Shown: positions 48,901 to 59,139 of the stretch, one piece after another
Layout of the letters: every line of letters starts with the position of its first letter
How positions within the stretch are numbered: the stretch's first letter is position 1
Source: Streptomyces sp. NBC_00341
Lineage (GTDB): Bacteria; Actinomycetota; Actinomycetes; Streptomycetales; Streptomycetaceae
Direction of reading: 5' to 3'
Assembly: GCF_041435055.1 (NCBI RefSeq)
Contig: NZ_CP108003.1
Span: forward strand, 62,001-126,000
DNA length: 64,000 nt
Position numbers and translations under genes: made by a program
Notes under the pieces: generated by a model
Told to the model about the DNA's origin: nothing
Databases searched by the model: none
The model's input: only the letters and a program-made list of their open reading frames with translations

Positions 48901-51900
48901 CGACCGGCCTGAAGCTCGCGGCCACGCTCGTCTTCGACTATCCGAACGTCACCCGGCTCGCGCGGTACCTGCAAGGGGCGCTCTTCGGCGACGGGGCGGC
49001 CGCCGAGCCGCGGACCGTACCGGTCGCTGTGGGCCCGGCCGACGACGACGCCGTCGCGATCATCGGGATGGGCTGCCGCTTCCCCGGCGGGATCGCCGGG
49101 CCCGAGGACCTGTGGCGCCTCGTCACGGCGGGCGACGAGGTCCTCAGCGACTTCCCCGACAACCGGGGCTGGGACCTCGGCCGGCTGTTCAGCTCCGACC
49201 CGGACGACGAGGGGCACTCGTACGTCCGCTTCGGCGGATTCGTGCAGGACGCGGGCTCCTTCGACCCCGCCTTCTTCGGCATCTCGCCGCGCGAGGCCCT
49301 GGCGATGGACCCGCAGCAGCGGCTCCTGCTGGAAACCACGTGGGAGGCGATCGAGCACGGTCGCATCGACCCGCACAGCCTGCGCGGCACCGCCTGCGGC
49401 GTGTACCTCGGCGTCGGCAACGGCGGCTACGGCAGCGGCCTGCGCCGACTGCCGGAAGGCATGGAGGGCCACCTGCTCACCGGGACGGGCCCCAGCATCG
49501 CCTCCGGGCGGATCTCGTACACCCTGGGACTGGAGGGTCCGGCGGTCACCCTCGACACCGGATGCTCCTCGGCGTTGGTGGCCCTCGACCTCGCGGCCCG
49601 GGCGCTGCGGTCCGGCGAGTGCTCGCTGGCCCTCGCGGGGGCGGCCTCGATCGCCTCGGTGCCGGAGAGTTTCATCGCCTTCAGCCGCCAGCGCGGCCTC
49701 GCCGAGGACGGCCGGTCCAAGGCCTTCTCCGACGACGCCGACGGCATGGGCCTCTCCGAGGGTGTCGGCCTGCTCCTGGTGGAGCGGCTGTCGGACGCGC
49801 GCCGCAACGGCCACCGCGTACTGGCGGTGGTCCGGGGCAGCGCGGCGAACCAGGACGGCGCGTCGAACGGTCTGACGGCGCCCAACGGCCCGGCGCAGCA
49901 GCGGGTGATCCGCCAGGCACTGGCCAACGCCGGACTGACCTCCGCCGACGTCGATGTCGTGGAGGCGCACGGTACGGGTACCTCGCTGGGTGACCCGATC
50001 GAGGCGCAGGCGCTGCTGGCCACCTACGGCCAGGACCGCCCGGAGGACCGGCCGCTGTGGCTCGGCTCCGTCAAGTCCAACCTCGGCCACACCCAGCTCG
50101 CCGCCGGTGCGGCGGGCGTGATGAAGATGGTCCTCGCCCTCCAGCACCGGCTGATGCCCAGGACGCTGCACGCGCAGAACCCGTCGTCCCGCGTGGACTG
50201 GTCCGAGGGCGCCGTGGAGCTGCTCTCCGAGGCGCGGGAGTGGCCGCGTGGCGAGCGGCCGAGGCGCGCGGGCGTCTCGGCGTTCGGGATGAGCGGGACG
50301 AACGTTCACCTGATCCTGGAAGAGGCGCCCGAGGAGGCGGAGGCCGAGCAGACGGCCTCCCGGGCCCCGGTGGTGGTGCCCTGGATTCTCTCCGGCCGCA
50401 GCGCCGATGCCTTGCGGGGTCAGGCCGAGGCGCTGGGTTCGCTGGCCGAGACTGCCGATCCGGTGGGTGTCGGGTGGTCGTTGGTGTCGTCCCGGGCGCG
50501 GTTCGAGCATCGGGCGGTTGTGGTGGGGGAGCCGGTGTCCGCTCTGGCCGCGTTGGCGGCGGGCGAGCCCGCCGGGCAGGTGGTGTCCGGGGTTGCGGGC
50601 CCGGTGGGCCGGACGGTGCTTGTGTTCCCTGGTCAGGGGGCGCAGTGGGCGGGTATGGCGGTCGAGTTGGCGGAGTCGTCGCCGGTGTTCGCGGCGCGGC
50701 TGGCGGAGTGTGAGTCGGCGTTGTCCGTCTATGTGGACTGGTCGTTGACGGAGGTATTGAACGGGGTGCCGGGTGCGCCGTCGCTGGATGCGGTGGATGT
50801 GGTGCAGCCGGTGTCGTTTGCGGTGATGGTGTCGTTGGCGGCGTTGTGGCGGTCGTTCGGTGTGAAGCCGGCTGCGGTGGTGGGGCATTCGCAGGGTGAG
50901 ATCGCTGCCGCGTGTGTGGCGGGGGTGTTGTCGCTGGAGGATGCGGCGCGGGTGGTGTGCTTGCGGAGCCGGGCGATCGCGGCGGTGGCGGGTGCGGGCG
51001 GTATGGCGTCGGTCGCGGCGTCGGTGGAGCGGGTGGAGGAGCTGCTCGGGCCGTGGGCGGGCCGGGTGTCGGTGGCTGCGGTGAATGGTCCGTCGCAGGT
51101 GGTGGTCTCGGGTGAGGCCGTGGCGCTGGACGAGCTGGTTGCCGAGTGCAAGGGGCAGGGGTTGAGGGCGCGGCGGATCGCGGTGGATTACGCCTCGCAC
51201 TCGGCTGCGATGGATGTGCTGGAGGCCGATCTCGCGGTCGAGCTGGCCGGGATCTCCCCGCGTGCGGGTGACATTCCGCTGCTGTCGACCGTGACGGGTG
51301 AGCTGGTGGACGGCTCGGAGATGGATGGCGGGTACTGGTTCACGAACCTGCGCTCGCGAGTCCGGTTCTCCGAGGCGATCGAGAAGCTGAGTGGAGAGGG
51401 TTACGGCGTCTTCGTCGAGGCCTCCTCGCACCCCGTACTGACCGCCGCCGTCGAGGAGATCGTGAACACCGGCGTCGTCACCGGTTCGCTGCGCCGGGAT
51501 GACGGCGGTCTGGACCGGTTCCTGGCCGGGGTGGCAGAGCTGTGGGTGCGCGGCGTGGACGTCGACTGGTCGGCCGCCTTCCCCGACGGCGCCCGGCCCG
51601 CAACCGTCGACCTGCCCACGTATGCCTTCCAGCGCGGGCACTACTGGCTGGAGGACGAGGCCACCGGCACGGTGAGCGAACAGGGCCTGGCCGACACCGA
51701 GTTCTGGGCGGCCGTCGATCGTGACGACGCGGAAGGGCTCGCCGCCACTCTCGGTGTCGAGGATCCCGCCCCGATCGAATCACTGCTGCCCGCGCTCTCC
51801 GACTGGCGCCGTCGCCGCCGCCAGGAATCCGAGGTGGACTCCTGGCTGTACGACGTTCTGTGGCAGCCCCTCCCGCACAGCGCCGCACCGCGTATCGACG

Positions 51901-54900
51901 GCGCCCGGTGGCTGCTGCTCGTCCCGGCCGGCGGGCACGCGTGGGCGGCCCCCGCGAGCCGGGCGCTCAGCTCGCTCGGCGCCGAGGTCCGGGTGGCGGA
52001 GGCTGACGGGACCGACCGTGCAGAACTCGCCGCGCGGCTGCGCGAAGCCGGTGCGGACAGCACCGGTGTGCTGTCCCTGCTCGCGCCCGGCCCGGAAGCC
52101 GACCTCGACCGGACCGTGCTGACCGTCCAGGCACTCGGGGATGCGGGAATCACGGCGCCCCTGTGGCTCGCCACCCGGGACGCGGTCTCCGTCGGGCCCT
52201 CCGACCGGTCCGTCGAACCGGACCAGGCCCTGGTGTGGGGGCTGGGGCGGATCGCCGCCCTGGAGTACCCGCAGCGGTTCGGCGGCCTGGTCGACCTGCC
52301 GGCCGAGCCGGACGCGCGAGCGGCAGAGCGGCTCGTCCGGGCGCTGACCGCGCCCGACGGGGAGGACCAGCTGGCCGTGCGGGCGGGCGGCGTCTACGTA
52401 CGCCGGCTGGCACGCAAGCCGCTGGCCGCCCTGTCCCCCGTACGGAACTGGAAGCCCACCGGCACCGTGCTCGTCACCGGTGGCACCGGCGGTGTCGGCG
52501 CGGAGTTCGCCGCCTGGCTGGCGTCCAACGGTGCCGAGCACCTGCTGCTGACCAGCCGCCGGGGCGAGGACGCCCCGGGTGCCGCGGAACTGACGGAGCG
52601 GCTGACCGGGCTCGGGGCGCGGGTGACGATCGCGGCGTGCGACGTGTCCGACCGCGAGGCGCTGCGCCGGGTACTCGCCGGCATTCCGGCCTCGCAGCCG
52701 CTGACCGGTGTGGTGCACGCGGCAGCCGTACTCGACGACTGCCTGCTCGACGAGCTGACCCCGGAGCGGGTCCGCACGGTGCTGCGGCCCAAGGCGACAG
52801 CGGCGCACCACCTGCACGAACTCACCAGGGACGCCGGCCTCGACGCCTTCGTCCTGCTGTCCTCGATGGCCGGCACACTCGGCGGACCGGGCCAGGGCAG
52901 TTACGCGGCGGCCAACGCCTATCTCGACGCGCTGGCCCGGCTGCGGCGTGCCGAGGGACTCCCGGCCACCTCGCTGGCCTGGGGCGCCTGGGACAGCGTC
53001 GGGCTCGCCGTGGGTGAGATGGGTGAGCGGCTGAGCCGCAGCGGAGTGGCTCCGATGGCACCCGAAGTGGCGCTCCGCGCGGTGCAGTACGCCCTCGATC
53101 ACGATCTGGCCTACCTCATGGTCGCCGATCTCGACTGGCGGGTGTTCGGGCCGAACTGCACGGCCGGCCGTTCCGGGCGGGTGCTCGACAGACTGCCCGA
53201 GGCGCTCCGCACCGAGTCGCCGGAGTCCGCCGGAGAGAAGGAAGAGGCGGGCTTCGCCGGCACCCTTGCCGGGCGTGCGCCGGCCGAGCGGGAGCAGTTG
53301 CTGTCGACGCTGGTGCGCACCCAGGCGGCGGCGGTGCTCGGTCTGACCGGGCCCGAGACGATCGACCCCGACCGGGCCCTGCGCGAGCTCGGCTTCGACT
53401 CGATCACCGCCGTCGAACTGCGCAACCGCCTCAACTCGGTCACCGGACTGCGGCTGCCGGTCACCGTCGTCTTCGACCACGTGGCCGCCGGACCGCTGGC
53501 CCGCTACCTGGACGGAGAACTGTTCGGCGAACAGTCCGGCGGGGCGTCCGCCGCCCTCGTGACCCCCGGCGCGCAGCCGGCCGCCGCGGTGGCCGGCACC
53601 GATGACGACCCGGTCGTCATCGTCGGGATGGGCTGCCGCTTCCCGGGCGGCGTCCAGACCCCCGAACAGTTCTGGGACCTGCTGTCCGAAGGCGGCGACG
53701 TCGTCTCGGACTTCCCCACCGACCGCGGCTGGGACCTCGAAGGGAACTTCCACCCGGACCCGGACCACTCGGGCACGTACTACACCCGGGGCGGTGGCTT
53801 CCTCCAGGACGTGGGCGAGTTCGACCCGGTGTTCTTCGGCATCTCGCCCCGGGTGGCACCGGCCATCGACCCGCAGCACCGACTGCTGCTGGAAACCTCG
53901 TGGGAGGCGTTCGAGCGGGCCGGGATCGACCCGGCGACCGTGAAGGGCACCCCGGTCGGGGTGTTCGTCGGCTCCAACTACAACGACTACGGGCACCGGC
54001 TCCTCGGCACACCGAGCGAGTTCGAGGGACAGCTCGCCACCGGCAGCGCGTCGAGCGTGACCTCGGGCCGGGTGGCGTACACCTTCGGTCTCGAAGGGCC
54101 CGCCGTCACCGTGGACACCGCGTGCTCGTCGTCGCTGGTCGCCCTGCATCTGGCCGCCCAGTCCGTCCGATCCGGTGAATGCGCCATGGCGCTGGCCGGC
54201 GGCGTCACGGTGATGTCCACCCAGGACACGTTCATCGAGTTCAGCCGCCAGGGCGCGCTCTCGCCGGACGGGCGCTGCAAGGCGTTCTCCGCCGAGGCCG
54301 ACGGGGCGGGCTGGGCCGAGGGCGTCGGCATGCTCCTGGTCGAGCGGCTGTCGGACGCACGACGCCACGGGCACCCGGTGCTCGCGGTGGTGCGGGGCAG
54401 CGCGGTCAACCAGGACGGCGCGTCGAACGGGCTGACCGCGCCCAACGGGCTCGCCCAGCAGCGGGTCATCCGGCAGGCACTGGCCAACGGAGGACTGAAC
54501 ACCGCCGACGTGGACCTGATGGAGGCGCACGGCACCGGCACCTCGCTGGGCGACCCCATCGAGGCGGACGCGCTCCTCGCGACCTACGGGCAGGGGAGGC
54601 CCGAGGACCGGCCGCTGTGGCTGGGATCGGTGAAGTCGAACATCGGCCACACCCAGGCCGCTTCTGGCGTGGCCGGAATCATCAAGACCGTCCTGGCCAT
54701 GCGGCACGACACCATGCCGGGCACGCTGCACGTCGCCCGGCCCACACCGCACGTGGACTGGTCCTCGGGTGCCGTGCGGCTGCTGACCGAGGCCCGTGCC
54801 TGGCCGGAGGGCGACACACCGCGTCGGGCGGCGGTCTCCTCGTTCGGCGTCAGCGGCACCAACGTCCACATGATCATCGAGCAGGCTCCGGCGCCGGTTC

Positions 54901-57900
54901 CGGCTCAGCCGGAACTGCCCGCGCCGGTGTCCGGCGGGGCGAGTGGTACGGACAGCGCAGGACGGCTCCCGTTCACCCTGTCCGCCCGCAGCGCCGCCGC
55001 GCTCACCGCGCAGGTGGAGAACCTGCTCGGGGTGCTCGACAGCCGGCCGGACACCGACGTCGCGGCCATCGGCCGCGCGCTCGTGGCTCGCTCGCGCTTC
55101 GAGCACCGCCTGGTGACCTGGAGCAGTGACCGCGACGGGCTGCGCGAGCAGCTCAACGCCTGGATGGACGGGCGCACCGCGGCACCCGCGGCGGACGGCA
55201 CCGCGAGCGGCGGCCGTACCGCGTTCCTGTTCTCCGGACAGGGCGCCCAGCGGCTCGGCATGGGCCGCGAGCTCTACGGCACGTTCCCGGTGTACGCCGA
55301 TGCGTTCGACGAGGTCTGCGCCCACGTGGACCTGGAGCTGCCGAAGCCGCTGCGTGACATCGTGTTCGCGCCGGAAGGCAGCGCGGAGGCCGCGCTGCTC
55401 GACCGCACGGAGTACACCCAGCCGGCACTGTTCGCGGTCGAGGTCGCCCTCTTCCGGCTCTTCGCCTCGTGGGGTGTCACGCCCGACTACCTGATCGGGC
55501 ACTCCATCGGTGAGCTGGCCGCCGCCCACCTCGCCGGAGTCTTCACCCTCCCCGACGCCTGCCGCCTGGTGGCGGCGCGCGGCCGGCTGATGGGCGAAGT
55601 GCCCGAGGGGGGCGCGATGGCCGCCCTGGCCGCCGCAGAGGAAGAGGTGATCCCGCTGCTCACGGGCCGGGAGGACCGGATCGGCGTGGCCGCGGTCAAC
55701 GGCCCGGATGCCGTGGTGGTGTCCGGTGACACCGCCGAAGTCGACCGGGTGGCCGCGCACTTCGCGGAGATCGGTCGAAAGACTAGGCGTTTGCGGGTCA
55801 GCCATGCGTTTCACTCGCCGCATATGGATGTGATGCTGGAGCGCTTCTCCGAGATCGTCCGGGACATTCCGATGTCGCCGCCGACGATTCCGCTGGTGTC
55901 GGACGTGACGGGTGAGACCGCCACGGCCGCACAGCTGTGCACGCCCGAGTACTGGGTGGCGCAGCTGCGCGGGACCGTCCGGTTCGCCGACGGCGTCCGC
56001 TTCCTCGCGGACGCCGGAGTGACCCGGTTCCTGGAGATCGGCCCCGACGCCGTGCTGTCCGCGATGACCGCGGACAGCCGTGCCGAGGACGCCCCCGGTG
56101 TGGTCGTGCCCGCGCTGCGCCGTGGCCGGGACGAGACCGGGGCCGCACTCGGGGCGCTCGCCCAGCTGTACGTGCACGGCGGCAGCTGCGACTGGTCGGC
56201 GTTCCTGCCGGACACCGCACCGGCCGAGCTGCCCACCTACCCGTTCCAGCGGCAGCGCTACTGGCTGGACGCACGGCCCGCGGGCGACGTACGGGAGGCC
56301 GGGTTCGACACCGCGGACCATCCGCTGCTCGGCGCGGCGGTGCAACTCGCCGACGGCGACGGCGTCCTGTTCACGGCCCGGCTCTCGCACCGCCGCCACC
56401 CCTGGCTCGGCGACCATGTCATCGCCGGCCGGGCGGTACTGCCCGGCACGGCGTTCCTGGACCTCGCCGTCCGGGCCGGTGACCACGTCGGCTGCGGCGG
56501 CATCGGCGAACTGACCCTTCAGGAGCCGCTGGTGCTCCCCGGGAGCGGGGCGGTCCAGGTCCAGGTGCGGGTGGGCGCCGCCGACGACGACGGCATCCGG
56601 CCGATCGGCGTGTACTCGCGCCCCGACAGCGAAGGCGCCGACGGACGGTGGCAGCGGCACGCGGGCGGAACCCTGCTGCCCCAGGCCCTGCCCGCCGAGC
56701 CGCTCCCCGCGGCCTGGCCGCCCGCGGACGCCGACCCGGTCGACCTGACCGGCCTCTACCCCCGGCTGGCCGAGGCGGGCAGCGAGTACGGTCCGGTGTT
56801 CCAGGGTCTGCGCGCCGCCTGGCGGCGGGGATCCGAGATCTTCGCCGAGGTGTCCCTGCCCGACGGCACGGACGCGACCGGCTTCGGGCTCCACCCGGCG
56901 CTCCTGGACGCCGCCCTTCAGGCGGTGTCCCTGGGCACGCTCGGGGACGAGGGCCGCAGCGTGATGCCCTTCTCCTGGCAGAACGTCACCCTGCACAGCA
57001 CGGGCGCGACGGCCTTGCGGGTGAGGCTCGCGGACACCGGTACGAGTACGGTGTCCGTCCAGGCCTGGGACACGGCCGGTTCCCCCGCCGTGTCCGCCGG
57101 CTCGCTGGCGTTCCGGCCGGTCGCCGGCGCCGAGCCGGGCCGCCCGCGCACCGAACTGCTGCTGCGCACGGAGTGGACACCCGTCCCGGTCCCGGCGGCG
57201 GACCCGCAGGGCCGCACCTGGGCGATCGTCGGGTACGACGCGTCGCCCGGTCCGACGGCCGCCCTCACCCGGGCCGTCGTACTCGACACCTACGCGGCAC
57301 TGCCGGACCTGGCCCAGGCCGTCTCGGCGGGCACCGCCGTCCCCGACCGGGTCCTCGTCGCCGCACCGTCTTTCGACGGCGACCCGGCGGGCGCCGCCCA
57401 CTCGGCCGCCCACTGGGCCCTGGAGCTGGTGCAGAGCTGGCTCGCGGACCAGCGGTTCACCGGATCCCGGCTGGTCTTCGTGACGCGGGGCGCCATCGCC
57501 GTCGACTCCGGCACGGAGCTGACCGACCTGCCCGTCGCCACGGTCCACGGACTGGTCCGCGCCGCGATCACCGAGCATCCGGGACGCTTCGCACTCCTGG
57601 ACGTCGACGGCCACGACATGCCGGCCGCCGCGCTGGCAGCCGTGCTCACCGGCGACGAACCCCAGACGGTGCTGCGCGACGGCACCGCGCGCATGGCCCG
57701 CCTGGCCCGTGTCCGCGCCGGTCAGGAGCCCGCCCGGGAACCCGTCTGGAACCCCGCCGGAACGACACTGGTCACCGGTGCCACCGGCACGCTCGGCCGG
57801 CTGGTCGCACGGCATCTCGTCGCCGAGCACGGCGTACGGCAGCTGCTGCTGGTCAGCCGCAGCGGCCCCGACGCGGCGGGAGCGGCCGAACTGCGGGCCG

Positions 57901-59078
57901 AACTCACCGCGCTGGGAGCCGAGGTGACCTTGGCGGCCTGCGACGTGGCGGACCGTACGGCACTGCGCCGGCTGCTCGACGGCATCCCCGCCGCACACCC
58001 GCTCACCTCGGTCGTGCACGCGGCCGGTGTCGTGGACGACGGAGTGGTCACCGGGCTGACCCCGGAACGGGTCGACGGCGTGCTCGCGGCCAAGGTCGAC
58101 GCCGCCGTCAACCTGCACGAGCTCACCGCGGACCTGGAGCTGAGCGCCTTCGTGCTGTTCTCCTCGGTGGCCTCGACGTTCGGCGGGGCGGGCCAGGCGG
58201 CCTACGCCGCCGGGAACGCCTTCCTGGACGCGCTCGCCGGCCACCGCCGGGCCCGCGCACTGCCCGCCGTGTCCCTGTGCTGGGGGCCGTGGGCCGAGGC
58301 CAGCGCCATGACGGGCAAGCTCGGGGCCGCGGACCACGCACGATTCGCCCGGGGCGGCATGGCATCGCTGTCCTCGGCCGAGGGACTGAGCCTGCTCGAC
58401 GCCGCCCGCGGCATCGACGAGGCGGTCCTGGTGCCCGTACGACTGGCCCTCGCCCCGCTCGACGACATGGACCCGGACCAAGTGCTGCCTCTGCTGCGCG
58501 GCCTGGTGCGGGGCAAGGCACGGCCGGCCGCCGCGCAGGCGGGCAGGCCGGCCGCCGCAGCCGCCCCGGAGGACCGCTTCGCGGGAATGTCCGGGCCCGG
58601 ACGCGGACGCGCCCTGCTGGACCTGGTCCGTGACGAGGCGGCCGTGGTCCTCGCGTACTCGGCCTCCGAACGCGTCGACGTGGAGCGCGGATTCCTCGAA
58701 ATGGGCTTCGACTCCCTCAGCGCCGTGGAACTGCGCAACCGGCTCGGCAAGGCGACCGGCCTCACCCTGCCGGCGACCCTGCTCTTCGACTACCCGACGC
58801 CTGCCGGGCTCGCCGCGCACCTCGACGAGGTCTTCCCGTCGGACAGCGAACTCGTACTGGCCCCGCTCCTGGTGGAGCTGGAGAAGCTGGGCGCCAACCT
58901 GCCCGACACGACCGCCGACGACGAGCTGCGCGGCCGGGTCGAGAACCGGCTGCGGGACCTGCTGGCCAGGGTGACGGGTCCGGCGGCCGCTCCGACGGCG
59001 CCGGACCCGGCGATCGACGACCTCGACGGGGCCTCCGACGACGAGATCTTCCGGTTCCTCGACGGGCTGGAGCCGTGA
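39897..59078 (+). CDS. Modular type I PKS 2: modules 3 to 6
   Basis: A 6393-residue synthase with four extension modules. An N-terminal coiled-coil docking segment (residues about 5-36, [20 protein letters not shown] then [13 protein letters not shown]) pairs with the PKS 1 C-terminus. Order: module 3 KS-AT-KR-ACP (about 38-1490), module 4 KS-AT-KR-ACP (about 1511-3030), module 5 KS-AT-KR-ACP (about 3051-4540), module 6 KS-AT-DH-KR-ACP (about 4571-6310), then a C-terminal docking tail ending [12 protein letters not shown]. ATs of modules 3 and 6 are malonyl-type (HAFH); 4 and 5 are methylmalonyl-type (YASH). ATG 39897 overlaps the PKS 1 stop by 4 bases. Four modules in one polypeptide is large but known for macrolide synthases. 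Confidence 0.98.
40008..44370 (+). other. PKS module 3: KS-AT(malonyl)-KR-ACP
   Basis: KS active cysteine Cys208 in [12 protein letters not shown] (Met instead of the usual Ala before it). AT has GHSVG (Ser647) and HAFH (His742), so malonyl-CoA. KR has GGTGGLG (from 1131) and Tyr1273 in HGSYAAGN with Trp1265 eight before it and His three before it: A2-type fingerprint, no LDD. ACP serine Ser1448 in [10 protein letters not shown]. Product: unbranched hydroxyl unit. Confidence 0.92.
42613..43500 (+). repeat. KR-region direct repeat, module 3 copy
   Basis: The KR structural half and NADPH-binding part of module 3 are almost identical in DNA to module 4 at about 47242-48130. The constant 4629-base offset through both ends means no net indel (GACTCC at 42615 and 47244; TTCGCGATCC at 43182 and 47811). 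Similarity continues more weakly through the rest of the KR and the ACP. Confidence 0.85.
44427..46810 (+). repeat. KS-AT direct repeat, module 4 copy
   Basis: Long DNA-level similarity to module 5 at 49047-51430 with a constant offset of 4620 bases. The most similar parts are 44427-44525, about 45230-45480 and most of the AT (about 45835-46810). The divergent KS core between them is only moderately similar, suggesting patchy conversion. Confidence 0.85.
47242..48130 (+). repeat. KR-region direct repeat, module 4 copy
   Basis: Partner of the module 3 tract at about 42613-43500. Similarity begins sharply at the codons for DSWRYGVDW, just after the dimerisation-element linker that module 3 lacks, so the recombination junction lies close to 47240. 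Confidence 0.85.
49047..51430 (+). repeat. KS-AT direct repeat, module 5 copy
   Basis: Partner of the module 4 tract, offset 4620 bases. In both copies the AT part (about 50460-51300 here) uses many T-ending and TTG codons, unlike the flanking PKS sequence, which prefers C-ending codons. Confidence 0.85.
49047..53530 (+). other. PKS module 5: KS-AT(methylmalonyl)-KR-ACP
   Basis: KS cysteine Cys3223 in [13 protein letters not shown] is YASH type (Tyr3765), methylmalonyl. A dimerisation-element-like linker ([21 protein letters not shown]) follows. KR has GGTGGVG (from 4195), LDD at 4279-4281 and Tyr4336 in GQGSYAAAN with no Trp eight before it, so B-type (D-hydroxyl). A Pro five before the Tyr might indicate B2. 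ACP serine Ser4502. Confidence 0.92.
53607..58840 (+). other. PKS module 6: KS-AT(malonyl)-DH-KR-ACP
   Basis: KS cysteine Cys4743 in [12 protein letters not shown]; upstream the usual [11 protein letters not shown] block reads [13 protein letters not shown] has GHSIG (Ser5203) and HAFH (His5303), malonyl. DH has [10 protein letters not shown] with His5507 and LLDAALQ with Asp5671, both catalytic residues present. KR has GATGTLG (from 5961), VDD at 6046-6048 and Tyr6103, B1-type, as expected for a KR feeding a DH. ACP serine Ser6273. Product: trans double bond. Confidence 0.93.
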
Positions 59079-59139
59079 GCGTGCGAATGGGGGAGCAGGA
59101 CGTGCATCAGGCCAGCTGGTCCGGACGAGGGGGAGACCG

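Larger units (their letters stand above)
44427..48990 (+). other. PKS module 4: KS-AT(methylmalonyl)-KR-ACP, mosaic
   Basis: KS cysteine Cys1683 in [13 protein letters not shown] is YASH type (Tyr2225), methylmalonyl. A dimerisation-element-like linker (about residues 2400-2445, [10 protein letters not shown] and [11 protein letters not shown]) precedes the KR. KR has GGTGGLG (from 2674), Trp2808 and Tyr2816 in HGSYSAGN, A2-type fingerprint. ACP serine Ser2989. The KS-AT half matches module 5 and the KR-ACP half matches module 3. Confidence 0.92.
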
